Origin: FEN-1219 sp964503125
GTDB taxonomy: Bacteria; Pseudomonadota; Gammaproteobacteria; Steroidobacterales; Rariloculaceae
Length of the DNA stretch: 64,000 nt
Direction: 5' to 3'
NCBI GenBank assembly: GCA_964503125.1
Contig: CAZCZE010000068.1
Coordinates: 28,057 to 92,056, forward strand
The notes below the pieces were generated by a model. That model worked only from the letters and a program-made list of their open reading frames with translations. It did not search any database and had not been told where the DNA came from. Position 1 is the first letter of the stretch; each line of letters starts with the position of its first letter. A program made the translations under genes and the position numbers. Positions 17,215 to 25,738 of the stretch are shown here, piece by piece.

Positions 17215-18868
17215 TGCGCGGTTAGTACTGACGCTGGCCACCATTCCTTCGCGGATCTCGAAGATTGGCCCGGTGATCGATTCGATCAAGGCGCAGACAC
17301 GCAGGCCGGATCGTATCTACGTCTGCATTTGCGAATTCAGCCTCCGGGAGCAGTCGCCCTACGATGTACCGGACTGGTTGCGGCAAGACGAGTCCGTCGA
17401 GGTGGTTGTTTCGACCAAGGACTACGGGCCCGCGACCAAATTGATCGGCATGCTCGACAGGGAGCCGGACCCGAACACGCGGATCGTGATCGTCGATGAT
17501 GATTGGGCGTACAACCCGGACATGGTGGAAGTGTTCGAACGGCGGTTCGAGGAACTCGGGAGCGCCGCCATCGGCTCGTCCGGGGGGCGCCTGACGCGCC
17601 ATTGGTCGGAGATCGAGGCGCGCATCGGGTCAGAGATAGAGGCAAAGCCGCAACTTAGGCATCAGCTGGTTTTCGTTGCCGAATCGCCCAAGGACATGGC
17701 CGTCGACATCCTTCAGTACGGTTTCGGCGCCATGGTGCTGCGCGGTTGGTTCGACAACGACATTCGCGACCTGATCGAACCGCTCGAGCCGCTATTTTTC
17801 GCCGACGACGTGCTGTTTTCCGGTTACCTCGAGAGCAAGGGCATCAACAGAATCTGTATTGCCGGTATGCCGCTACCGCGCCGTCTTGCTCACTGGAGCA
17901 CTCGACCGCTGCACGGCGATGGACGCGCAACCCGCAACTACAAGGCGGCTATTCCCGAGCTTTCCGCGCGGCTGAACATTTGGGCGCCCGAAGCGCTTTT
18001 CGACCCTCGCCCTCCCGTACACGCCGTACTTCTTGATATTACGTCGCGAGCCCTACGCAAAGCATATCGCGTCACCATCCGCCCGTTGGTTCGTCAGAGT
18101 GAAATGACTGCCCTAACCGAAGCCCCGTGGCGATACTGCCTGGCCCTCATCAAATCGAAGTGCATGTACCAGTACGTGCCGGGCCGATTTCGTGCGATGA
18201 AGGCGCTTTATGGATCGATGCTCTCTGCCGGTGATTTGTGTTTCGATCTCGGCTCGCACATAGGCAATCGAGTGGATGTATTGACGTCCTTGTCGTGCAA
18301 GGTCGTCGCTGTTGAGCCGCACCCGTTTCTAGCAAGCTATTTGCGCCGACGGTTCTCGGGCAACCGCGATGTCGTCGTGGACGAGCGTGCGGTAAGCGAT
18401 GAGTCGGGCGAGGCCGCGCTGCACTGGTCACCGCGATTCTTGACCGTATCGAGTCTAGAGCCCGGCTGGGTCGATTCGCTGCGAGCCTTGCGGTCTCACA
18501 ACATCGCGTTCACTGAGTCGCAGACGGTCGGGATCACGACGATCGGCGAGTTGATCCGCCAGTACGGTGCGCCTCGATACTGCAAAATAGACATCGAAGG
18601 CTCGGACCTCGCCGTGATTAGCTCGCTGCCGATTCCCATCAGCATCATCTCGTTCGAGCACTTGCCGCATCGATTCGACGCCACTACGGCGTCGCTCGAC
18701 GCCCTCGGCGAGCTGGCGGACTATCGATACAACTACTTTGTTCGCGAGTCACATCGGTTCCGGGTCCCGGCCCCAGTGTCGGCGGAAGTCTTGCTGCGCG
18801 AGTTACGCGGGATCGCCGATCGCGGCTGGGCCTGTGACGTTTTCGCGTTCAAGCAAGGCAGCGCCTGA
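17195..18868 (+). CDS. glycosyltransferase-FkbM methyltransferase fusion
   Basis: A 557-residue protein with two domains. Residues 1-270 form a GT-A-like glycosyltransferase (VLTLATIPSRI, IVIVDDDWAYNPDMVE as the metal-binding DDD region, FADDVLFSGYL). From about residue 340 there is an FkbM methyltransferase (LCFDLGSHIGNRV, VVAVEPHPF, YCKIDIEGSDL). FkbM domains O-methylate sugars, so the fusion could add a sugar and cap it. The start is GTG 17195, overlapping the sulfotransferase-like gene by 20 nt; it is the last gene of the operon. Confidence 0.8.
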   Translation: MSVGACSARLVLTLATIPSRISKIGPVIDSIKAQTRRPDRIYVCICEFSLREQSPYDVPDWLRQDESVEVVVSTKDYGPATKLIGMLDREPDPNTRIVIVDDDWAYNPDMVEVFERRFEELGSAAIGSSGGRLTRHWSEIEARIGSEIEAKPQLRHQLVFVAESPKDMAVDILQYGFGAMVLRGWFDNDIRDLIEPLEPLFFADDVLFSGYLESKGINRICIAGMPLPRRLAHWSTRPLHGDGRATRNYKAAIPELSARLNIWAPEALFDPRPPVHAVLLDITSRALRKAYRVTIRPLVRQSEMTALTEAPWRYCLALIKSKCMYQYVPGRFRAMKALYGSMLSAGDLCFDLGSHIGNRVDVLTSLSCKVVAVEPHPFLASYLRRRFSGNRDVVVDERAVSDESGEAALHWSPRFLTVSSLEPGWVDSLRALRSHNIAFTESQTVGITTIGELIRQYGAPRYCKIDIEGSDLAVISSLPIPISIISFEHLPHRFDATTASLDALGELADYRYNYFVRESHRFRVPAPVSAEVLLRELRGIADRGWACDVFAFKQGSA

Positions 18869-18883
18869 GCCGCAGCGCCGGGC

Positions 18884-19072
18884 GATTTGACGGCATCGGC
18901 GCGGCTGGTCGCCGGTATCCGCATCGAAGCCGAGCAGCGCGACACGCTGGAACGACTCGCCCGCTACGTGAGCCGTCGGGCGGTGTCGGTCGAACGGCTG
19001 ACGCTCACGGCGTCTTCGCTCCGCATGCGGCATTGCGCGCCGCGATCCCCCCAGCTGGTCGAGGGCGGGGCT
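18884..19072 (+). pseudogene. relic of an IS91-family (Y2) transposase C-terminus
   Basis: One frame encodes IEAEQRDTLERLARYVSRR then VSVERLTLTA, a segment I recognise from IS91/ISCR-type transposases. It is followed in another frame by HGVFAPHAALRAAI, the family's C-terminal motif. The roughly 50 residues that should separate them (the KTPYRDGTTH region) are deleted at about 19010. No intact ends (oriIS/terIS) were recognised. It lies directly after the glycan operon. Confidence 0.7.
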
Positions 19073-19075
19073 CGG

Positions 19076-20512
19076 CTAACGGCCGGGCTGGCTCGACGGC
19101 GGCACGGGCAGGCCGCGCGCGGCGAGCAGCTCGCGCAACAGTGCCGCGGCCTCGAGGTAGCGCTTGAGCACGTCGGGCGTGTACTCGACGCCGTCGGCCA
19201 CGATGATCGGCGACCAGCCCTTGCTGTTGACGACGTCGAGCGCGGCGCCGCGGTCGGCGAGGAACTGGATCGCCGCGACGTTGCCGCCGCGGTAGATGGC
19301 GCCGTGCAGCGCCGTCTCGCCGTTGAAGTCGATGGCGTTGACGTCGCCGCCGCCTGACGTAAGCGCAAGCTCCATGGCCGCGAGGCACTCCGCGTGCGTG
19401 CCCGGGTTCTCGCCCGGCGCCCAGATGCCGACGCCGGCCGCGGCCATGAGCGCGGTCGTGCCCGCGTTGGTCGTGATCGACGCATCGGCGCCGAGAGCCA
19501 GCAGCGTGTTCATGAGCGGCAGGTCGCAGGACTTCGCCGCGAGCACGAACGGCGTTGCGCCGAGGCGGTCGAGCTTGTTGCGGTTGCCGTCGGCAGGCTC
19601 TTTCTTCTGCCGCGCATCGACGTCGGCGCCCGCGGCGACGAGCCGGCGCACGAGCTCGAGGCTGTCAATATGGCCCGTCTTCGCAGGACCCGGCAGGTTG
19701 AAGCCCATGTTCCAGCGCCGCGACCACGCGATCTGGTGCAGCGCCGTCCAGCCTTGCGCGTCGGCGTTGGGCGCGGCGCCACGCCCGAGCAGCTCCGCGG
19801 CGACCTCGTAGTGGGCGTTGGTCGCCGCGAGCACGAGCGCGCTCGTGCCGTCGGCGAGCGCTTGATTCACGTCGGCGCCCGCGTCGAGCAATGCGCGTGT
19901 GGCGGCGAGCGCGCCGGCGCGCACGGCGAACAAGAGCGCGCTCCACTCGGCGGCCGCCGAGCGTGCGTCGCGGTCGGCGCCGGCCTCGAGAAGCGTGCGG
20001 ATGGCCGCCGCGTTGTTCTCGTGCGCAGCCCACATGAGCGCCGTCTGGCCCTTCCAGCCTTCGCGCTCGTCGACGCGCGCGCCGGCGGCGATGAGCGCGT
20101 CGAGCGTCGCCGTGTCGCCGGTGCGCGCGGCCGTCATGAGCGCGGTCTCGCCCTCGGGCAGCGCGATGTTGGCGTCGGAGCCGTGCCCGAGCAGAAGGCG
20201 GACCATTGCGGCATCGCCGTTCTCGGCGGCGAGATGCAGCGCGGGCACGCCGTAACGGTTGCGCGCGTTGGGCTCCGCGCCCGAGTCGAGCAAGGTGTGC
20301 GCGAGATCGACGTCGCCGCCGTGCACCGCCCAGTGCAGCGCGCGCGTGCCGTCGGGCTCGGCGTCGTTGGGGTCGGCGCGCGCGGCGAGCAGGCCGCGCG
20401 CGGCCGTCACGTCGCCGCTCTTGAGGGCGCTCGCGAGCGGGCCGGCGTTCGCGGCAAAGCTCGCCGTCAACAGCGCCGCGGTAGTGAGAACGGCTGAGGC
20501 GCGGCGCAGCAT
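19076..20512 (-). CDS. exported ankyrin-repeat protein
   Basis: A 478-residue protein with a signal peptide (residues 1-23, ending FAANAG). About ten ankyrin repeats follow (recurrent TALHWAV, GADPN and ALMxAA motifs with GA(D/E)xNAR). Ankyrin arrays bind proteins; the partner is unknown. It is the last gene of a three-gene unit DUF1592-DUF1552-ankyrin, 3 bp after the DUF1552 gene, an order I recall in other proteobacteria, so it may scaffold those exported proteins. Confidence 0.85.
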   Translation of the reverse strand: MLRRASAVLTTAALLTASFAANAGPLASALKSGDVTAARGLLAARADPNDAEPDGTRALHWAVHGGDVDLAHTLLDSGAEPNARNRYGVPALHLAAENGDAAMVRLLLGHGSDANIALPEGETALMTAARTGDTATLDALIAAGARVDEREGWKGQTALMWAAHENNAAAIRTLLEAGADRDARSAAAEWSALLFAVRAGALAATRALLDAGADVNQALADGTSALVLAATNAHYEVAAELLGRGAAPNADAQGWTALHQIAWSRRWNMGFNLPGPAKTGHIDSLELVRRLVAAGADVDARQKKEPADGNRNKLDRLGATPFVLAAKSCDLPLMNTLLALGADASITTNAGTTALMAAAGVGIWAPGENPGTHAECLAAMELALTSGGGDVNAIDFNGETALHGAIYRGGNVAAIQFLADRGAALDVVNSKGWSPIIVADGVEYTPDVLKRYLEAAALLRELLAARGLPVPPSSQPGR

Positions 20513-20515
20513 GCG

Positions 20516-21874
20516 TTAGATCGCGAGCGGCCCGGTGCTGTCGCCGAGCGACTCGGTCGGCACACCGACCTTGTCGAGCGTCGCGAGCAGCAGGTTCGTC
20601 ATCGGCGTCTCGGCCGGGAACACGAGATGGCGGTTACCCTCGAGCGCGCCGCCCGCGCCGCCGACGAGCGTCAGCGGCAGGTCGTAGTGCGCGTGCAGAT
20701 TCGGGTTGCTCAAGCTCGCGCCGTAAAGATACAGCGTGTGGTCGAGCAGCGTGCCGTCGCCGTCGGGCGTGGTGGCCAGCTTGTTCAAGAACCAAGCGAA
20801 GAGATCGGTCTGATAGGTATTGAGCCGCGCGAGCTTCTCGATCTGCTCGGGACGGTCGCCGTGGTGCGAGACGCCGTGATGGCCTTCGTTGAAGCCGATC
20901 TCGGGATAGGTGCGGAAGTTGAGCTCGCGACCCAGCATGAACGTGACGACGCGCGTGAGGTCGGCCTGGAACGCGAGCCACTGGAGCTCGTACATGAGCT
21001 TGACGTGGTCGCCGAAGTTCTCGGGGATGCCGCGCGGCCGCTCGAGCGCCGGCAATCCTAAGTCGGCGCTCAAGTTCTCGACGGCGGCGATGCGCCGCTC
21101 GACCTCGCGCACGGACTCGAGGTAGGTGTCGACGTGGGCGCGATCGCTCGGCCCGAGGGTGCGGGCGAGCCGCGTGAAATCGTCGCTGACCGAGTCTAGG
21201 ATGCTGCGGTTCTCGTGCGCGAGCGCGACGCGCTGCTCGGTCGTGCCGCCGTTGCCGAACAGCCGCTCGAACACGATGCGCGGGTTGTTCTCCGTCGGCA
21301 GGGGGCTCGTCGGCGACCGCCACGAGATGGTGTTCATGTAGATGCAGGCGTAGCTGTTCTCGCACTGGCCCGAGAGGAAATTGAGATCGATCGCGAGCTC
21401 GAGCGACGGCAACGGCGTGTCCTTGCCGAGCACCGCTGCCGCGACCTGGTCGGCCGTGATGCCGTTCTCGACGTCGGCGCCTTCGGTGCGCTTGACGCGC
21501 GCGCCCGAGAGCCACGAAGCCGTCGCGCGCGTGTGATCGCCGTTGGCGCCGTCGTTCTGTGCGTCGGCTTGATGCTGAGCGAGGCCGCTCACGGCCGTGA
21601 GCACTCTCTTATAGGGAGCCAGTGGCGTCATGATGCGCGACAGCTCGAAGTCCTTGCCCGCCGTCTTCGGCGTCCAGAAATCGATGCCGTCGAAGTTGCG
21701 CGCGACGCCGTTCGGCATGTAGACGAAGCCCAAGCGTTGCGCCTTCGGTGCGGCGCTTTGCGCCAACGCCGGCACCATCGCGTCGAGCAGCGGTAGCGCC
21801 ACGCAGGCGCCCGCGCCGCGCAAGAACGTGCGCCGTGGCAAAGTCCGTTTGCTGACGAAGAAGTTCCCGATCAC
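20516..21874 (-). CDS. DUF1552 protein with Tat signal
   Basis: A 452-residue exported protein. The Tat-like leader is RRTFLRGAGACVALPLLDA, followed by the family's YMPNGV segment, WLSG and DHTRATASWL, and a C-terminal THxLYLYGASLSNPNLH-like region. DUF1552 proteins have a sulfatase/DUF1501-like fold and no known activity. The start is GTG 21874, overlapping the DUF1592 stop by 4 nt (GTGA), so the pair is translationally coupled. DUF1592/DUF1552 pairs are common in planctomycete-like and proteobacterial genomes. Confidence 0.85.
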   Translation of the reverse strand: MIGNFFVSKRTLPRRTFLRGAGACVALPLLDAMVPALAQSAAPKAQRLGFVYMPNGVARNFDGIDFWTPKTAGKDFELSRIMTPLAPYKRVLTAVSGLAQHQADAQNDGANGDHTRATASWLSGARVKRTEGADVENGITADQVAAAVLGKDTPLPSLELAIDLNFLSGQCENSYACIYMNTISWRSPTSPLPTENNPRIVFERLFGNGGTTEQRVALAHENRSILDSVSDDFTRLARTLGPSDRAHVDTYLESVREVERRIAAVENLSADLGLPALERPRGIPENFGDHVKLMYELQWLAFQADLTRVVTFMLGRELNFRTYPEIGFNEGHHGVSHHGDRPEQIEKLARLNTYQTDLFAWFLNKLATTPDGDGTLLDHTLYLYGASLSNPNLHAHYDLPLTLVGGAGGALEGNRHLVFPAETPMTNLLLATLDKVGVPTESLGDSTGPLAI

Positions 21875-24321
21875 GATCCCGACCTCCGCAACTGAAACGG
21901 TGGGCTCTGCACGACGCCCAGAATCAAATCCGAGAACCGGTAGTCGTCCTCGGCGGCCGCGCGCACGATGGCGCGCACGGCGGGTTGATCGTAATGCTCG
22001 ACGCCGCGGCCGAGCCCGTAGGTCAAGAGCTTCTCGGCGAGAGTCGTGACGAACAGGTCCGAGCTTAAGATGGCGGCGCGGAACTCGGCGACGCCGGAAA
22101 AAGACGCGCCGTCGGGCAGCGTGCCCGACGCGTCGACGGGGTCGCCCGTGTCGTCGAGCGTGCGCCACACGCCGACGGCGTTGAAGTTCTCGAGGGCGAA
22201 GCCGAGCGGGTCCATGAGCGCGTGGCAGCTCGCGCAGCTCGGGCTCTCGCGATGCGCGGTGAGGCGCTCGCGCAGCGTCAGCGTGCCTCCTAAGTCGCTC
22301 GTCTCCTCGAGCTTCGGCACGTCGGGCGGCGGCGGGGGCGGCGGTACCCCGAGCAGGTTCTCGAGGATCCACTTGCCGCGCACGACGGGCGAGGTGCGGT
22401 CGGGATACGACGTGACCGTGAGGATGCTGCCGTGGCCGAGCAGGCCGCGGCGCGGGCTATCGGCCGGCAGTTTCACGCGCCGGAAGTGGTTGCCCTTGAC
22501 GTTCGGCAAGCCATAGTGTCGCGCGACACGCTCGTTGACGAACGTGTAGTCCGCGCGCAGCAGATCGAGCGCGCTGCGGTTCTCGTGCACGATGCTGCCG
22601 AAGAACAGCTCGGTCTCGCGCTTGAGCCCCTGCCGCAACGTGTCATCGAAATCCGGGAACACGCTCTGCACGGGCACGACGGCATCGAGGTTGCGCAAGT
22701 AGAGCCACTGCCCGGCGAAGTTCTCGACGAACGCGTCGGCGCGCGCGTCGGCGAGCATGCGGACGACCTGTCGTTCGAGCTCGGTCGGGTCGCGCAGCGC
22801 GCCGCGCTCGGCAGCCGCGAGCAAACCGTCGTCGGGGATGCTGCTCCACAGGAAGAACGAGAGCCGCGACGCGAGCGCGAGATCGCTGATGGGATAAACG
22901 GCGCCCGGCGCGACGCCCTCGGGGTCGCGCTCGATGCGGAACAGGAACTCGGGCGACACGAGCAGGCGCTTGAGCGCGAGCTGGATACCCGCTGCAAAAC
23001 TCTGGTCCGCTCCGTTGTGGAAGAACGCGAGCAGCGGCTCGACGTCGTCGTCGCTCACGGGCCGCCGGTACGCGCGGCGTGCGAGCCCGCTCAAGATCTC
23101 GCGGGCGCAGGTCTCGCCGGCCGTGGCGTCGCCGCTTGAGGGCGGCTGGCACGAGAAGATGCGCCGGCGGCTCGGCGTGTCGCCCGCGCCGCTCGCGGCG
23201 TACGGGCCGCTGATCTCGAGTGCGCGCAGGTAAGCGCCCGTGCGCGTCTCGGGGATGTTGACGCCCGCGGGGTAGGGCCGCTCGAACGGCAGCCGCGCCG
23301 CCTCGTCGACCGCGGCCGTGCGCGCGATGAACGTCGCCGTGACCTCGTGCGCGCCGGCCTCGACGGGCACGCGCACGCGCCAGTCGGCATCGGCTCGGTT
23401 GCGTGCCGCGCGCGCCTCGCGGCCCAGCGAGAAGCGCTGCACGATCTGGCTGATCGCGGGCGCGTTCGGGTCGTTGTTGGCCGCCTCCGCCTGCATGAGC
23501 GGCACCGCGGGCAAGGTGAATAGCGCGACGCGCTCGCCGTCGACGGCGATCTCGAGCTGCTGCTCCTCGGCGTAGAGCGGCATGCCTTCGTTCAAGTCGC
23601 GCGCGAGCTCGGCGGCGATCTCGTATACGCCGTCGACCGGGAACGGGTAGTCGACGAGCGTGCCGCCGCGCGTGCCGAACGGCAGACCCGGCAGGCGGCG
23701 CTCCTGCGAGCGGTCGTCGGGCACGCGAAACCAATCTATATCCACGAACGCGGACGGCGTGCCGACGGCGAGCCGGCTGACCCGGTCCGCGGCCGCGAGA
23801 TAGCGCTCGAGCAGCGTCGGCGACAGCTTGAGCACGCCCGCGATGTTGTCGAAGCCGTAGCTCGCCTCGTCGGCGGGCAGCAGCTCGGCGACGTCGACGT
23901 CGAGCGCGAGCAGGTCGCGCACGGCGTTGCGGTACTCCGTGCGGTTCAAGCGATGGAACGGCTCGGTGCGGCCCGGGTTCGGGTTGGCCGCCGCGGTCGC
24001 GTCGAGCTCGCTCTCGAGCCAACTCGCGAACTTACGGCGCGCGTCGGCCGCCGGGCGCGGCTCGCCGACGGGCGGCATCATGCCGGCCTTGAGCTTGCGG
24101 ACGACCTTCTCCCACTCGGTGGGATGGGCGGCCACGGCCGCGAGCGGCAGCGACTCGAGTGTGAGCTCTGCCGTGCGCTCGGCATCGTCGTGGCAGTTGG
24201 TGCAGTAGCGCGCCACCGTGGCGCCGTGCTCGGCGAGCAGCTCCTCGCGCGAGGGCGTGCAGCCCGCGACCAAAGCGCCGGCGCCGGCCAGGGCGAGCAA
24301 GAGGTTGGCCCGAATGAGCAT
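21871..24321 (-). CDS. DUF1587/1595/1592/1588/1585 cytochrome-like lipoprotein
   Basis: An 816-residue lipoprotein with a lipobox ending at LVAGC and an early CxxCH haem motif (YCTNCHDD). The domain order of the family is visible: DUF1587 (HRLNRTEYRNAVRDLL), DUF1595, DUF1592 (SRLSFFLWSSIPDDGLL), DUF1588 with the second CxxCH (CASCHALMDPLGFALEN), and DUF1585 at the C-terminus (LAEKLLTYGLGRGVEHYD). The activity is unknown; an extracellular oxidative role on polymers or organics is often guessed. Start ATG 24321 gives a normal lipoprotein leader. The upstream 55 bp is shared with a divergent GDTLVVE gene. Confidence 0.9.
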   Translation of the reverse strand: MLIRANLLLALAGAGALVAGCTPSREELLAEHGATVARYCTNCHDDAERTAELTLESLPLAAVAAHPTEWEKVVRKLKAGMMPPVGEPRPAADARRKFASWLESELDATAAANPNPGRTEPFHRLNRTEYRNAVRDLLALDVDVAELLPADEASYGFDNIAGVLKLSPTLLERYLAAADRVSRLAVGTPSAFVDIDWFRVPDDRSQERRLPGLPFGTRGGTLVDYPFPVDGVYEIAAELARDLNEGMPLYAEEQQLEIAVDGERVALFTLPAVPLMQAEAANNDPNAPAISQIVQRFSLGREARAARNRADADWRVRVPVEAGAHEVTATFIARTAAVDEAARLPFERPYPAGVNIPETRTGAYLRALEISGPYAASGAGDTPSRRRIFSCQPPSSGDATAGETCAREILSGLARRAYRRPVSDDDVEPLLAFFHNGADQSFAAGIQLALKRLLVSPEFLFRIERDPEGVAPGAVYPISDLALASRLSFFLWSSIPDDGLLAAAERGALRDPTELERQVVRMLADARADAFVENFAGQWLYLRNLDAVVPVQSVFPDFDDTLRQGLKRETELFFGSIVHENRSALDLLRADYTFVNERVARHYGLPNVKGNHFRRVKLPADSPRRGLLGHGSILTVTSYPDRTSPVVRGKWILENLLGVPPPPPPPDVPKLEETSDLGGTLTLRERLTAHRESPSCASCHALMDPLGFALENFNAVGVWRTLDDTGDPVDASGTLPDGASFSGVAEFRAAILSSDLFVTTLAEKLLTYGLGRGVEHYDQPAVRAIVRAAAEDDYRFSDLILGVVQSPPFQLRRSGS

Positions 24322-24376
24322 GGCTCGATTATAGTCGGAGGTGCCGCCAACGCGCCCGGCGGCAGGGGGAGGGGCC

Positions 24377-25507
24377 ATGGCTCATCGCAGGATCGTTGAG
24401 GCAACGCTCGCGGCCGCCGTCGCGGCCGGCATCGCCACGCTCGCGACCGCGCAGACCGCCGCACCGGCCGGTTCGCTGCGCGCCGTGCCCGCCGAGACGA
24501 TGGCCGCGGCTTATGTCGACAAGAGCTGGCGGCCGCCGCGCACCTCGTGGGGCCACCCGAGCTTCGAGGGCGTCTGGAGCACCGACGACTTCCGCGGCGT
24601 GCCCATGAACCGGCCGCGCAACCAGGCCGATCGCACGTCGCTCACGGCCGAGGAGTTCAAGGCGCGCGCGGCGGGAGACGAGACCGGCCGCGACTTCACG
24701 ATCAACGAGGGCACGTTCCTGCGCCACGAGTTCGGCATCCGCACGTTCGGCTACACGTCGCTCATCATCGACCCGCCGAACGGCCAGATGCCGGCGCTAA
24801 CGCCCGCAGGGCAAGCGCTCGCCGCGACGCGCTCGCGCGGCACGTTCGGGCCGGGACCGTTCGACGGCCTCGACGATTTCTCGCTCTACGACCGCTGCAT
24901 CACGCGCGGCGTCCTGGGATCCTTGCTGCCCGTCATCTACGGCAACGGCTTGCGAATCACGCAGAACCCGAACGCCGTGGCGATCAGCTACGAAATGATC
25001 CACGACACGCGCATCATCCCGCTCGACGGCCGGCCCGCGCTCGACGGCGGCATCCGCCAGTACATGGGCAGCGCCCGCGGCCGCTTCGAGGGTGACACGC
25101 TCGTCGTCGAGACGACCAACTTCACCGACAAGACGAGCATCGGCGTCAACGGCGGCGGGCCGCCGAACAGCGGCGAGCTCAAGCTCACCGAGCGCTTCAC
25201 GCGCATCGACCCCGCGATGATCGAGTATGTCGCCGCCGTCGACGACCCGGGCGCGTACACGGCGCCGTGGACGGTGCGGGTCATGATCACGTCGCGGCCG
25301 GGCTACGAGGTGCTCGAGTACTCGTGCCACGAGGGCAACGGTGCCGTCGGTAATGCCTTGAGCGGCGAGCGTGTCTACGAGCGGCAGGTGGCCGAGGCCA
25401 AAGCGAAGGGCCTGCCGATACCCGAGCGCGCGACCCAACACGAGCAGATCCGCAACGGCGTGCCCGGCGAAGGTCAGCGCGTCTTCGACATCAACGCCGG
25501 GGAGTAG
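24377..25507 (+). CDS. exported GDTLVVE-family protein
   Basis: A 376-residue protein with a signal peptide (ending ATLATAQ). It has the FEGVWSTDDFRGVP opening, a conserved Cys (YDRCITRG), the core GRFEGDTLVVETTNFTD and a late Cys-His (YSCHEGNG). It is a paralogue of the proteins at 43.1 kb and 6.4 kb. Start ATG 24377 follows a purine-rich stretch (GGGGGAGGGG). It is divergent from the DUF1592 operon. No reaction is known. Confidence 0.7.
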   Translation: MAHRRIVEATLAAAVAAGIATLATAQTAAPAGSLRAVPAETMAAAYVDKSWRPPRTSWGHPSFEGVWSTDDFRGVPMNRPRNQADRTSLTAEEFKARAAGDETGRDFTINEGTFLRHEFGIRTFGYTSLIIDPPNGQMPALTPAGQALAATRSRGTFGPGPFDGLDDFSLYDRCITRGVLGSLLPVIYGNGLRITQNPNAVAISYEMIHDTRIIPLDGRPALDGGIRQYMGSARGRFEGDTLVVETTNFTDKTSIGVNGGGPPNSGELKLTERFTRIDPAMIEYVAAVDDPGAYTAPWTVRVMITSRPGYEVLEYSCHEGNGAVGNALSGERVYERQVAEAKAKGLPIPERATQHEQIRNGVPGEGQRVFDINAGE

Positions 25508-25513
25508 GCCGCC

Positions 25514-25738
25514 ATGGGACGCACGTTCGACGTTTTAATGAAGATCGTCACGAGCCTCGTGGGCTTGCTCATGATCGGCATGGGCTCCGTGTGGATGATG
25601 CAGGGCTTAAGCGTCGGGCCCGCGGCGATCATGCAGGGGTTCATGGTCAACGACATTCGCTGGACCCTCTACGGCGCGATCCTCGCGGTCGTCGGCATCG
25701 CCGAGATCGTCCGGAGCTGGACGCGGGCGCGCGGCTAG
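25514..25738 (+). CDS. small two-helix membrane protein
   Basis: A 74-residue protein with two hydrophobic segments, about residues 9-30 and 50-68. It follows the GDTLVVE gene by 6 bp and is probably co-transcribed with it. I do not recognise a family. Its end overlaps the convergent SSS transporter gene by 4 nt. Confidence 0.6.
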   Translation: MGRTFDVLMKIVTSLVGLLMIGMGSVWMMQGLSVGPAAIMQGFMVNDIRWTLYGAILAVVGIAEIVRSWTRARG

